A DNA stretch of 43,721 bases from Rhodospirillales bacterium (GCA_025351925.1 JANXVC010000061.1:1-43721); one strand, 5' to 3'; shown: positions 16,298 to 24,582, numbered from the stretch's first letter. The notes: generated from the letters alone by a model not told the origin. A program made the numbers and translations.

Positions 16298-17620
16298 ATG
16301 ATCGGCGCCCTGCTCCGGCCTGTCAAAAGCGTGCTGCCCCGCGGATTGCTGGGCCGCAGCCTGCTGATCGTGCTGGTGCCGCTGGTGGCGCTGCAGGCGG
16401 TGGCGTTCACCTTTTTCTACGGCAGCCACCTCGACATCGTGTCCCGCCGGCTGTCGGGCAGCATCGCCGGCGAGGTCGCGCAGACCATCGAGCTGCTGGA
16501 CCGCTATCCCGACCCGGCCAGCCAGGCCTGGACGCTGCGCACCGCCTGGCTGCAGTTCGAAATCCCAATGCGCCTGGTGCCGAACGCCGTCCTGCCGCCC
16601 CACACCCATGTGAACCTGCTGGGTCCCATGGACGACGACCTGGCCGCGGCCCTGGAGGCGAAGGTCCGGCGTCCGTTCACCATGGACTGGACGACCGACA
16701 CCCGTGACGTGCTGGTCCGTGTGCAGCTGCCCGACGCGGTGCTGGAGATCGAGGCGCCGCGCAAACGCCTGTATGCCACGACAATCTACCTGTTTGTGCT
16801 GTGGGTGGTGGGCTCGGCCCTGCTGCTGTTCGCGGTGGCGGCGCTATTCCTGCGCAACCAGGTTCGCGCGATCCGGCGACTGGCCGAGGCGGCGGAAGCA
16901 TTCGGCATGGGGCGCGACCGTGGCCCGATCAAGCCCGAGGGCGCCACCGAGGTTCGGCAGGCCGCCGGGGCATTCAACCGCATGCAGGAGCGCATCATGC
17001 GTTTCCTGTCGCAGCGAACCGAGATGCTGGCCGGCGTATCGCACGACCTGCGCACGCCGCTCACCCGGCTCCGTTTGGCGCTTGCGGTGCTGCCGCCGCG
17101 GGCGGACCTGCAGCAGGACGTGGCGGACATGACGGCCGATGTCGAGGAGATGGAGCGCATGATCGGCGGCTACCTGGCGTTTGCCCGCGGCGAGGGCGAC
17201 GAGCAGGCGCAGCCGGTCGATCTGACGGCGCTGCTGGAGGAGGTGGCGAGCGCCGCCCGGCGGGCCGGCGCCCATGTGGAGCTGGACTGCCCGCCGATGC
17301 TGATGCTGAATTTGCGGCCCGACGCTGCCCGCCGCGCCGTCACCAACCTGGTGGACAACGCCCGGCGCCACGCGCAACGGATCCAGCTTTCGGTAGAGCC
17401 GCAGGAGCGGGGCGTGCAGATCGTGGTGGACGACGACGGCCCCGGCATTGCCCCTGAGCGCCGCGAAAGCGTGTTCCGCCCATTCGAGAGCGGCGCGCTG
17501 GGCGGCACCGGGCTTGGGCTGACCATCGCCCGGGATATTGCCCGGGCGCATGGCGGCGACATTATATTAGAAGAAAGCCCGCTGGGCGGCCTGCGCGCAA
17601 GGCTTCGACTGCCGATTTAG
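16298..17620 (+). CDS. EnvZ-type sensor histidine kinase
   Basis: A 440-residue inner-membrane kinase. One helix at about residues 20-41, a periplasmic sensor of about 120 residues, a second helix at about 162-186, then HAMP, then the H box with H249 in SHDLRTPLTRLR. The ATPase part shows the N box NLVDNARRHA, G1 DDDGPGI and G2 GGTGLGLTIARD. All catalytic residues expected for autophosphorylation are present. It sits 10 bases after the OmpR-type regulator and is its likely partner. The periplasmic domain has no motif I can assign to a ligand. Confidence 0.92.
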   Translation: MIGALLRPVKSVLPRGLLGRSLLIVLVPLVALQAVAFTFFYGSHLDIVSRRLSGSIAGEVAQTIELLDRYPDPASQAWTLRTAWLQFEIPMRLVPNAVLPPHTHVNLLGPMDDDLAAALEAKVRRPFTMDWTTDTRDVLVRVQLPDAVLEIEAPRKRLYATTIYLFVLWVVGSALLLFAVAALFLRNQVRAIRRLAEAAEAFGMGRDRGPIKPEGATEVRQAAGAFNRMQERIMRFLSQRTEMLAGVSHDLRTPLTRLRLALAVLPPRADLQQDVADMTADVEEMERMIGGYLAFARGEGDEQAQPVDLTALLEEVASAARRAGAHVELDCPPMLMLNLRPDAARRAVTNLVDNARRHAQRIQLSVEPQERGVQIVVDDDGPGIAPERRESVFRPFESGALGGTGLGLTIARDIARAHGGDIILEESPLGGLRARLRLPI

Positions 17621-17639
17621 CGTCGGGCTGACTGACGCT
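17619..17639. terminator. Short hairpin between convergent kinase and phasin genes
   Basis: AGCGTC (17619-17624) pairs with GACGCT (17634-17639) around a 9-nt loop, beginning at the kinase stop codon. The stem is only 6 bp and no U-run is clear, so terminator function is a weak inference from position. Confidence 0.3.
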
Positions 17640-17697
17640 GAAAACGCCTTGCAGCTCGGGACGGCGTCGAGGTGATCCAGTGTCGATCAGGGATCTG

Positions 17698-18225
17698 TCA
17701 GACCTGCGCTTTGCCGGCCTTCTCCGCCAACCCTTTGACCTCGTCCATCGCCTCGGTGAAGCGATGATGCAGCATGCTGAGCGCTTCGCCGTTGGAGCGC
17801 TGGATCAGGTCGGCCAGCTCCTTGACGTTGGCGACGGCGCGCTCATAAGACGCCTTCATTTTCTCGGTCTGCTTGGCGGCCTTCGCCTGCGGGCTTTCGG
17901 CGCTCGTCATGTCGCGCATCGTCTCCGAGACCTCATGCATTGTCTCCTGCATGATCTCCATGTGGCGACGGGCGACGGTCTGGGCACCCTCGAGCGCCAC
18001 CTTGTTTGCGGCGGTCAGCACCTCAAGGTTCTTGCGATGCAGCGAAAGGAAACTGTCCATGTCGGGCATGCCCGGCATCGAGGGCACCTTCATGTCGCTG
18101 AACATCCGTGTGTATTCGGCCATCTTCGCCATGCCTGTCTCGACGGCGTTGCGGCCCATCTGGGTCGCGTTCTCGGCGGCTTGGGTGGTGGCGTTCTGCA
18201 TGCGGGTGGCCGGGTCGTCGGTCAT
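17698..18225 (-). CDS. Phasin-family granule-associated protein
   Basis: A 175-residue, mostly helical protein with no signal peptide. The N-terminal third is rich in Met, Asn and Ala, and the middle and C-terminal regions form heptad-like amphipathic helices (LTAANKVALEGAQTVARRH, ADLIQRSNGEAL) typical of Phasin_2 proteins that coat polyhydroxyalkanoate granules. A strong ribosome site, AGGAGA, lies about 8 bases upstream of the ATG. A TetR-like gene is directly upstream on the same strand. No PHA synthase is in the window, so the granule link comes from the family. Confidence 0.85.
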   Translation of the reverse strand: MTDDPATRMQNATTQAAENATQMGRNAVETGMAKMAEYTRMFSDMKVPSMPGMPDMDSFLSLHRKNLEVLTAANKVALEGAQTVARRHMEIMQETMHEVSETMRDMTSAESPQAKAAKQTEKMKASYERAVANVKELADLIQRSNGEALSMLHHRFTEAMDEVKGLAEKAGKAQV

Positions 18226-18293
18226 CGTAGTATCTCCTCTTTATGTGAAAAGCCTACCACAGGGCACGCTTGAGGCATACCGCCCTTAGCGCG

Positions 18294-19004
18294 TCAGAGC
18301 GGCGGAGTGCCAGACTGGGGCGTCTCAGGCGGGGGCGTCTCAGGCTTGGGCGGCATGGGTTCCGGCGAGGAGGCTTCCACAGATGGCTCATCATCCATGA
18401 GGCCCGCATCGGTGAACACCGCAGCGGCCTCCTCGGCGGGAGAGCGGCCTGGGAGCATGTTTTCGGCCTGGATCGCCCGGTCCAATCCACGGTCCACCGC
18501 CGCCATGGTGGCGGATAGATCGGGGCTCTCATCCGACTCCCAGGCGCGCAAGGCATAGAGCCACAACGCGAGTAGCCCATGCACCCGCAGGCCGCCGACG
18601 ATGCCGGATGACGGGATCGACGCCCCGTCCAGCAGCCACTTCATGCTGCGCAGCGTGGCGCCATACAGCAGCAGCGAGGTCGCCGGATCGGTCCGCATGG
18701 CGCGAAGCAGCTGCAGGATGCCGGCCCGGTGCTGCTGCAGCGCGTCGAACCGCGACATGACCATGTCGAACAGCCGTTCACGCGGGCTTGGCTCGCTCGA
18801 CCCAGCCGTCAGCGCGGCCTGGTCCGCCATCACGCCGAAGCGCAGCAGCACGGCACCGCGGCCGGGGAAGCGGGCACGCACTCGGTCGAGCGGCAGCCCG
18901 GCGTCGCGCGCCGCCTCCGCGATGTTCACATCGGACCAGCCGCGCAGGGCGGCCTGGCTGAATACGGCGGCAATTAAGGTCTGGTCGAGTTGCTGGTCTT
19001 CCAT
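18294..19004 (-). CDS. TetR-like regulator with a proline-rich C-terminal tail
   Basis: About 236 residues. The N-terminal helix-turn-helix reads GWSDVNIAEAARDAGLPLD then RVRARFPGRGAVLLRF, the TetR_N pattern. A ligand-type helical domain fills the middle. The last 45 or so residues are a Pro/Glu/Ser-rich tail including PETPP repeats, unusual for the family and likely disordered. ATG 19004 is chosen because sequence upstream of it (frame open to 19130) overlaps proC and is not conserved. The gene lies between proC and the phasin gene and may regulate the latter. COQ9-like proteins share the same N-terminal look, so a non-DNA-binding role is possible. Confidence 0.68.
   Translation of the reverse strand: MEDQQLDQTLIAAVFSQAALRGWSDVNIAEAARDAGLPLDRVRARFPGRGAVLLRFGVMADQAALTAGSSEPSPRERLFDMVMSRFDALQQHRAGILQLLRAMRTDPATSLLLYGATLRSMKWLLDGASIPSSGIVGGLRVHGLLALWLYALRAWESDESPDLSATMAAVDRGLDRAIQAENMLPGRSPAEEAAAVFTDAGLMDDEPSVEASSPEPMPPKPETPPPETPQSGTPPL
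18317..18345. repeat. 15-bp tandem repeat coding PETPP in the TetR-like tail
   Basis: GGGGCGTCTCAGGC occurs at 18317-18330 and again at 18332-18345, a period of 15 bases or five codons. It encodes repeated PETPP units on the minus strand and keeps frame, so copy-number change would lengthen the tail without a frameshift. Confidence 0.6.
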
Positions 19005-19056
19005 GTCCGGGACATGGGCCACGACATGGAATGTGTCGAGGGGTTTTGCCGTGGAC

Positions 19057-19866
19057 TTAGCCAGCAAGCTCCCGGGACCGCCGGGTGGCGGCATCAATCG
19101 CTCGTGAGACAAGGGCGGGCCAGGCCGCATCGGCCATCAACACCGCCAGCGCCCGCTCGGTCGTGCCGGCCGGGCTGGTTACGGCGATGCGCAAGACAGA
19201 GGCGTCCTCAGCGCTGGCGGCCAGCAAGGCGCCGGAGCCAGCGACGGTCGCGCGGGCCAGCTGACGAGCCAGCGCCGCGGGGATGCCCTGCTCGACGGCG
19301 GCACGCTCCAGCAATTCCGCGAGCAGGAAGATGTAGGCGGGTCCGCCGCCGGACACCGCGGTCACCGCGTCGATCAGGCCCTCGTCATCAACCCACGCGA
19401 CCTCGCCGACCGAAGTCAGCAGGCTATCGCACAAGCCGCGCTGGGCTGATGTGATGCCTGGGCCGGGACAGGCGACGGTGATGCCCTGCCGAATGGCGGC
19501 GGGAGTGTTCGGCATGGCGCGCACGATCGAGGCATCGGCGCCCAGCAGCGCCCGCAGCCCGGCGACAGTGCGGCCCGCCATGATGGACAGCACCACCGCG
19601 CCAGCCGAAGCAAAGCGCGCGAGGCCCGGCAGTGCGGCGCCGGCCTGCTGGGGCTTTACAGCAAGAACGACGGCGGCAGGGTTGAACTCGGCCGGCAGGT
19701 CATCGGCAACGGCGACCACCTGGACGGCGCCGCCCGCCAGTGCGGCTGCCGTGGGGGCTGGATCGACGACGAAAGACGGTGCCAGGCCGCGCTCGCGCCA
19801 ACCGGCCAGCATGGCACCGCCCATCCTGCCGCCACCGAGCAGCAGGATGGGCGGCAGCGTATCCAT
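19057..19866 (-). CDS. proC: Pyrroline-5-carboxylate reductase
   Basis: A 269-residue cytosolic enzyme for the last step of proline synthesis, reducing P5C with NADPH. The Rossmann motif LLLGGGRMGGAMLAGW is at the N terminus; VLAVKPQQ and MPNTPAAIRQG are conserved central pieces, and AVSGGGPAYIFLLAE plus SPAGTTERAL mark the C-terminal dimer domain. ATG 19866 overlaps the stop of the ybjN-like gene by one base (TGATG); the longer frame to 19968 is an antisense-like extension over that gene and is rejected. The same order ubiK-ybjN-proC is familiar from alphaproteobacteria. Confidence 0.93.
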   Translation of the reverse strand: MDTLPPILLLGGGRMGGAMLAGWRERGLAPSFVVDPAPTAAALAGGAVQVVAVADDLPAEFNPAAVVLAVKPQQAGAALPGLARFASAGAVVLSIMAGRTVAGLRALLGADASIVRAMPNTPAAIRQGITVACPGPGITSAQRGLCDSLLTSVGEVAWVDDEGLIDAVTAVSGGGPAYIFLLAELLERAAVEQGIPAALARQLARATVAGSGALLAASAEDASVLRIAVTSPAGTTERALAVLMADAAWPALVSRAIDAATRRSRELAG

Positions 19867-20369
19867 CACGCCTCGCCCACGCACTCCAGCATGGCGGCCT
19901 GCATGGCGTCGGCGGGGCTTTTGCCGCCCCACAGCACGAACTGGAACGCGGGGTAGAAGCGCTCGCACTCGGTGATGGCGATGTCCACCATGTCCTCGAG
20001 GCTCTCGGCGCTGGCAACCGAGGCTCCGCGCAGCAGCACGCTGTGTCGGAACAGCGGCATGCCGTCATCGGCGTCCATGCCGAAATGGCCGATCCAGAGC
20101 TTCTCATTGGCAAGCGCCAACAGCTCGTATAGCGCCGAACGCTGCTTCTCGGGCACCTTCAGATCGAAGGCGCAGGTGAAATGCATGGCGCTGATCTCCC
20201 GCGACCAGCTGAAATACAGGCCGTAGTTGCACCACTTGCCCGGCGCCTCGGCGGCCATCTCCGAGTCGTTGCGGCGGTCGAACGCCCAGTCATTGGCGGC
20301 AATGACTTGCTCGATGATGTCGAGTGGATTGGCCGCGGTCTCGGCGGCATAGGTACTAAGGGCTGACAT
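19866..20369 (-). CDS. YbjN domain-containing protein
   Basis: A 167-residue protein with the YbjN fold, a putative sensory-transduction or chaperone-like domain found in proteobacteria. Visible conserved pieces include PLDIIEQVIAANDWAFDR near the N terminus, FTCAFDLKVPEKQR, LANEKLWIGHFG and FRHSVLLRG. No signal peptide or membrane segment is seen. GGGAGA about 8 bases upstream supports the start. The stop overlaps proC. Biochemical role unknown in the family. Confidence 0.82.
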   Translation of the reverse strand: MSALSTYAAETAANPLDIIEQVIAANDWAFDRRNDSEMAAEAPGKWCNYGLYFSWSREISAMHFTCAFDLKVPEKQRSALYELLALANEKLWIGHFGMDADDGMPLFRHSVLLRGASVASAESLEDMVDIAITECERFYPAFQFVLWGGKSPADAMQAAMLECVGEA

Positions 20370-20555
20370 GCGGGGTCTCCCCAGTTAGAGGCAGGCCGGG
20401 CCAACACGCGAACCGGACGCCCTACCATTGGTATAGAGGGCGGCGACTCGCGCCAAGGCCTAGACTAACGGGCCTAGAACACGGACGGCAAACGATCTTC
20501 ACGCGCCGGCTGCGGCGTCACATAACGGCAACAGGACGGAGCAATACGCCGCGAC
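20370..20555 (-). promoter_or_regulatory. Leader and promoter region of ybjN-proC with nested inverted repeats
   Basis: A 186-bp gap. CGCCCT (20418-20423) and AGGGCG (20437-20442) form perfect arms around a second palindrome TACCA-T-TGGTA (20423-20433). A direct repeat GGCCTAGA occurs near 20457 and 20473. The position upstream of ybjN suggests an operator or promoter, and part of the region must also end the ubiK transcript. No gene seen. Confidence 0.35.
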
Positions 20556-20954
20556 TCAGGCGACGCCGTCCGGCGACGCTGGCGGCATCACTGAACCCGG
20601 CGCGTTCGAGCCCGGCGGCATCGCGCCCGGCGCTACTTCAGACGCACCAGCGTCGGAGGGATCGAACTCCGGCTGGGCGGCAGCGGACGGCGTACCCAAA
20701 CGTTCAAGTGCAGCAAGCCGGGTCTCCATCGCCGCCAGCCGGGCCTCGGCATTCTCCTGGCCGGTGCGGGCATTGGCCGCCATCTCCTGCACCGCGTCCA
20801 GGTCCTCGCGCCGGACCAAATCCAGCTTGCGGATCGCCTCGTCCACGCGGGCGCGGACCATGCTTTCGGCCTCCTCGCGGATGCCGGCCAGGGCGGAGAA
20901 CGCGCCGCCGGCCACGCCGGCCAGGTCGTCGAAGAACTTCGGTCGTTCTGTCAT
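20556..20954 (-). CDS. ubiK: Accessory factor UbiK-family protein (BMFP domain)
   Basis: A 132-residue protein. The N-terminal 80 residues match the BMFP/UbiK pattern: PKFFDDLAGVAGGAFSAL, a helix with EEAESMVRARVDEAIRKLDL and VRREDLDAVQEMA, ending in a coiled coil (ARLAAMETRLAALERLG). UbiK assists aerobic ubiquinone synthesis with UbiJ and binds lipids. The C-terminal 45 residues are Pro/Ala/Ser-rich and probably disordered, an extension relative to E. coli UbiK. GGTGGAG lies about 8 bases before the ATG. Divergent from rfaD. Confidence 0.85.
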   Translation of the reverse strand: MTERPKFFDDLAGVAGGAFSALAGIREEAESMVRARVDEAIRKLDLVRREDLDAVQEMAANARTGQENAEARLAAMETRLAALERLGTPSAAAQPEFDPSDAGASEVAPGAMPPGSNAPGSVMPPASPDGVA

Positions 20955-20991
20955 GGCACTCCACCTTGGTTGCTCGAAGTCGATACATGCA

Positions 20992-21025
20992 CACGCTGAG
21001 GGGCTATGTCAGCCCGTCCAGCGTG
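20992..21025. promoter_or_regulatory. Two-tier inverted repeat between ubiK and rfaD
   Basis: Outer arms CACGCTG (20992-20998) and CAGCGTG (21019-21025) are exact; inner arms GGGCT (21001-21005) and AGCCC (21011-21015) are also exact around atgtc. TATAAC follows at 21028-21033, only 8 bases before the rfaD ATG. The block could be an operator for both divergent genes. Confidence 0.4.
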
Positions 21026-21041
21026 CCTATAACGCACGGCG

Positions 21042-22016
21042 ATGATCCTGGTCACCGGCGGCGCCGGCTTTATTGGTTCAAACCTGCACGCTGCCCTGGC
21101 GCGGCGCGGCGAAGACGCTGTCGTGGCCGATCGGCTCGGCAGCGATGGCAAGTGGCGCAACCTGGCCGGGCATCCGCCCGCGCAGGTCATCCATCCGGAC
21201 GCGCTCGACGGCTTTCTCGCGACACGCCCGGCGATTTCCATGGTGTTCCACCTCGGCGCCGTCAGTGAAACGACGGCGACCGACGGCGATCTGGTGTGGG
21301 CGACCAACGTCGCGCTGCCCTGGCGCCTTTGGCAATGGTGCGCCGAGCATGGGTCGCGGTTCGTCTATGCGTCGTCGGCCAGCACCTACGGCGATGGCGC
21401 GTCCGGTTTCGACGACGACACGGCGTCGCTGCATGGCCTCCGCCCGCTCAACCTGTATGGCTGGACCAAGCACGCCTTCGACCTGAAGGTCATGGCGGCA
21501 CTGGCGGCAGGCGACCCGGCGCCGGCTCAATGGGCCGGGCTGAAATTCTTCAATGTTTACGGACCAAACGAATACCACAAAGGCAAAATGATCTCGGTCG
21601 TGAAGGTCAAGCACGACGAGGTCGCGGCCGGGCGGCCGGCTCGCCTGTTCCGCTCCGATCAAGCCGGGCTGGCGGATGGGGCGCAGCGGCGGGACTTTAT
21701 TTGGGTCGGCGACGTGGTCGATGTGATGCTGTGGCTGCTGGACCGGCCGGATGTGACCGGGCTGTTCAACCTCGGCACCGGTACGGCGCGCAGCTACCTC
21801 GACTTGGCGCATGCCGTGTGCGATGCGGCGGGACGGCCCCGGTCCGTGGAGTTCATCGACATGCCCCTGGCGCTGCAAGGCCAATACCAGTCGTTCACCG
21901 AAGCCCGCATGGACCGCCTGCGCGCCGCCGGCTACCCAGGGCAGTTCACCCCGCTTGAGGAGGGCGTGCGCCGCTACGTGCAGGACCACCTTGCGGGGCC
22001 GGAGCGCTACGTATGA
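21042..22016 (+). CDS. rfaD: ADP-glyceromanno-heptose 6-epimerase
   Basis: A 324-residue extended SDR (also named hldD) that epimerises ADP-D-glycero- to ADP-L-glycero-D-manno-heptose for the LPS inner core. The cofactor motif ILVTGGAGFIGSN opens the protein; GAVSETTATDGD, YASSASTYG, the catalytic YGWTK and FNVYGPNEYHKGKM are the family marks. No clear ribosome site precedes the ATG, and TATAAC sits 8 bases upstream, so a leaderless transcript is possible. The stop overlaps lgt as ATGA. Confidence 0.93.
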   Translation: MILVTGGAGFIGSNLHAALARRGEDAVVADRLGSDGKWRNLAGHPPAQVIHPDALDGFLATRPAISMVFHLGAVSETTATDGDLVWATNVALPWRLWQWCAEHGSRFVYASSASTYGDGASGFDDDTASLHGLRPLNLYGWTKHAFDLKVMAALAAGDPAPAQWAGLKFFNVYGPNEYHKGKMISVVKVKHDEVAAGRPARLFRSDQAGLADGAQRRDFIWVGDVVDVMLWLLDRPDVTGLFNLGTGTARSYLDLAHAVCDAAGRPRSVEFIDMPLALQGQYQSFTEARMDRLRAAGYPGQFTPLEEGVRRYVQDHLAGPERYV

Positions 22017-22822
22017 TTCCCGTCCTGCTATTCCCCGGCTTCGACCCGGTGCTGATCCAGGTCGGGCCGCTCGCCATCCGCTGGTATGCGCTGGCCTATA
22101 TCGGCAGCCTGGTGCTGGGATGGCGGATCATGCGGCGCCTGGTGCGGCTATCGCCACCCGTCGCCACCATGGAGCAGACCGACGATTTCCTGACTTGGGC
22201 GACGCTCGGCGTCGTGCTCGGCGGGCGGCTCGGCTACGTGCTGTTCTATCAGCCGATGCACTATCTGCAGAACCCGCTCGGCGCGCTGGCGGTGTGGCAG
22301 GGCGGCATGAGCTTCCATGGTGGTGCTCTAGGCGTGGTCGTGGCGCTGGTGCTGTATTGCCGGCAGCAACGCATCCCTTTGCTGGGGTTCGCCGACCGGC
22401 TGGCCGTCGTCGTGCCGATCGGACTGGGCCTGGGCCGCATCGCCAACTTCATCAACGGCGAGCTCTGGGGCCGCATCGCGCCGGACTGGCTGCCCTGGGC
22501 GATGATCTTTCCCGCAGCCGGCCCGGAGCCGCGGCACCCAAGCCAGCTATATCAGGCGTCGATGGAGGGTGCGATCCTGTTGATCGTGCTCGCGCTGCTG
22601 TGCCGCAGCCCCGCCGTCCGCGCCCGCTTCGGCACCCTGACCGGCGTGTTCCTGGTCGGCTACGGCGTCGCCCGCATTGTGGGAGAATTCTTCCGCCAGC
22701 CCGACGCCTTCCTCGGTTTCCTGTTCGCCGGGGCGACGATGGGGCAGCTGCTGTCGCTGCCGATGATCCTGGCCGGCGCCTGGCTGATCGCCCGCGCCCA
22801 GCCGGCCGCGCAGCCTGCATAG
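22013..22822 (+). CDS. lgt: Prolipoprotein diacylglyceryl transferase
   Basis: A 269-residue inner-membrane enzyme that moves diacylglycerol from phosphatidylglycerol to the lipobox Cys of prolipoproteins. The N-terminal AIRWYALAYIG, the GGMSFHGGALG loop and the Lgt signature GRIANFINGELWG are all present. Several helices fill the rest, and the C-terminal VAEFFRQPD-type segment reads VGEFFRQPDAF. Start overlaps rfaD. Two lipoproteins that could be substrates (10107 and 24641) lie in the window, and PgsA makes the lipid donor precursor. Confidence 0.95.
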   Translation: MIPVLLFPGFDPVLIQVGPLAIRWYALAYIGSLVLGWRIMRRLVRLSPPVATMEQTDDFLTWATLGVVLGGRLGYVLFYQPMHYLQNPLGALAVWQGGMSFHGGALGVVVALVLYCRQQRIPLLGFADRLAVVVPIGLGLGRIANFINGELWGRIAPDWLPWAMIFPAAGPEPRHPSQLYQASMEGAILLIVLALLCRSPAVRARFGTLTGVFLVGYGVARIVGEFFRQPDAFLGFLFAGATMGQLLSLPMILAGAWLIARAQPAAQPA

Positions 22823-22823
22823 A

Positions 22824-23822
22824 ATGGCCGGTCTGCCTAAAATAGAGCGTCTCGACGCCTTCATGGCGCGCGCCAACGCGGCCTACTACGCGACGCACGA
22901 TCCCTATGCCGACTTCACCACGTCGCCCGAGATCACCCAGGTGTTCGGCGAGCTGCTCGGGCTTTGGGCAGCCGTCACTTGGCAAGCGATGGGCCAGCCG
23001 GACCCGGTGCTGCTGGTGGAGTGCGGACCTGGCCGCGGCACCCTGATGGCCGACGCACTGCGGGCCGCAGGTGGCGTGGCGGCGCCGTTCCGGGCGGCGC
23101 TGCAGGTGCATTTGGTCGAGACGTCGCCGAGGCTGCGCGCGCAGCAGTCGGCACGGGTGCCGGAGGCGAAGTGGCACGATGCGCTGCAGGACGTGCCGCC
23201 GGGGCCGATGCTGCTGCTGGCCAACGAATTCCTGGACGCCCTGCCCATCCGTCAGTTCATCCGCCGCGGCGCTGGCTGGATGGAGCGCTTCGTCGATGGC
23301 GGCGACTTTGCCGAGCAACCCGCGGCATTGCCGGAGTTGGACACCATCCACGCCGATGAAGGCGCCGTCATGGAGCTGTGCGAGCCCGCTCGTGCCGTCG
23401 CGGAGCATGTCGCGCGCCGGGTGGTCCGCGACGGTGGGGCCGCGTTGTTCCTGGACTATGGCCCCGCCGAGAGCGCGCCGGGTGACAGCCTGCAGGCGCT
23501 GCAGGCCGGACGGCCCAGCAGTCCGCTCGTGGAACCCGGCAACGCGGACCTTACGGCGCATGTCGATTTTGCGGCGCTCGCCCGGGCGGCGCGAGCCGGC
23601 GGCGCGGCTGTGCACGGACCGGTGCCGCAGGGCCTGTTCCTGACGCGGCTCGGCCTGTTCCAGCGCACCGGCCGTCTGGCGCAGACCCAGCCGCCATTGC
23701 GCGCGGCGGCGCTGGTGCAGGCGGCGCAGCGCCTGGCCGAACCCGACCGCATGGGCCGGCTGTTCAAGGCGCTGGCGATCTGCCACCCCGCTTTGCCCTG
23801 TCCCGCCGGGTTCGAGCCATGA
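22824..23822 (+). CDS. MidA/NDUFAF7-family SAM-dependent methyltransferase
   Basis: A 332-residue class I methyltransferase. DFTTSPEITQVFGELLGLW near residue 30 and the SAM loop VECGPGRGTLM are the recognised family features, with LLLANEFLDALPIRQF in the middle. The mitochondrial relative methylates an arginine of complex I subunit NDUFS2 and is needed for complex I assembly. A similar bacterial role is inference. It starts one base after the lgt stop, and its own stop overlaps pgeF as ATGA, so these form one operon. Confidence 0.87.
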   Translation: MAGLPKIERLDAFMARANAAYYATHDPYADFTTSPEITQVFGELLGLWAAVTWQAMGQPDPVLLVECGPGRGTLMADALRAAGGVAAPFRAALQVHLVETSPRLRAQQSARVPEAKWHDALQDVPPGPMLLLANEFLDALPIRQFIRRGAGWMERFVDGGDFAEQPAALPELDTIHADEGAVMELCEPARAVAEHVARRVVRDGGAALFLDYGPAESAPGDSLQALQAGRPSSPLVEPGNADLTAHVDFAALARAARAGGAAVHGPVPQGLFLTRLGLFQRTGRLAQTQPPLRAAALVQAAQRLAEPDRMGRLFKALAICHPALPCPAGFEP

Positions 23823-24574
23823 CGCCCGAGGCGATCACCAGCGCTGCCCTGTGCTGCCCGCACGGCTTCTTTACCCGCCGCGGCGGCGTCAGCAACGGGC
23901 CGTATGCCAGCCTGAACTGCAGCCTGTCCGGTCAGGACGCGCCCGAAGCGGTGCGGCAGAACCGCGCGCTCGTGGCACGGCATTTGGGCGCGGTGCCGGA
24001 GAGTCTGGTCGGGCTGACCCAGGTGCACGGCGCCGCGGTGGCGGTCGTCGAGGCACCCTGGGCATATGGCGCCGGGCCACCGGCGGACGCGATGGTGACG
24101 GACCGGCCGGGCGTAGCGCTCGGCATTATCACCGCGGACTGCACCCCCGTCCTGCTGGCGGACCGGCAGGCCGGCGTGATCGGCGCGGTGCATGCGGGCT
24201 GGCGTGGCGCGGTCGCCGGCGTTCTGGAGGCGACGGTCGAGGCCATGGTCCGCCTCGGCGCCCAGACAGCATCGATCGCGGCGGCCATCGGTCCGTGCAT
24301 CCGGCAGCAATCCTATGAAGTCGGCCCGGACCTGCGGGATGCCGTGCTGGCGCATGACGGCGGTCACGCCGTGTTCTTCGCAAACGGCGTCCGCCGGAAC
24401 CGCTGGCAGTTCGACCTCGCCGGATATTGCCGGATGCGCCTCGCCGGCATCGCCCAGGTGGACGTGCTCGACGCGGATACCCTGGCGGACGCCGACCGGT
24501 TCTTCAGCCATCGCCGCCGCACCCTCGCTGGCGGCGGGCCGATCGGGCACCAGATCTCGGCGATCATGCTATAG
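23819..24574 (+). CDS. pgeF: PgeF/YfiH-family protein (laccase-like, purine or peptidoglycan editing)
   Basis: A 251-residue protein of the multi-copper-like Cu-oxidase_4 fold. The metal site is seen as LTQVHGAAV, ITADCTPVLL and HAGWRGAVAG (His, Cys, His), plus AAIGPCIRQQSYEVG. Members have been described as purine nucleoside phosphorylase/adenosine deaminase and as a peptidoglycan-editing factor that removes mis-incorporated serine; older records say polyphenol oxidase. Start overlaps the methyltransferase stop. C-terminal RRRTLAGGGPIGHQISAI is typical. Confidence 0.9.
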   Translation: MTPEAITSAALCCPHGFFTRRGGVSNGPYASLNCSLSGQDAPEAVRQNRALVARHLGAVPESLVGLTQVHGAAVAVVEAPWAYGAGPPADAMVTDRPGVALGIITADCTPVLLADRQAGVIGAVHAGWRGAVAGVLEATVEAMVRLGAQTASIAAAIGPCIRQQSYEVGPDLRDAVLAHDGGHAVFFANGVRRNRWQFDLAGYCRMRLAGIAQVDVLDADTLADADRFFSHRRRTLAGGGPIGHQISAIML

Positions 24575-24582
24575 GCGCTGCC

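Noticed and set aside
19867-19968. N-terminal extension of proC
   Set aside because: It is out-of-frame ybjN sequence, and the Rossmann motif follows ATG 19866 directly.
22452-23786. A 444-codon minus-strand frame
   Set aside because: Antisense to lgt and the MidA-like gene, both well supported.
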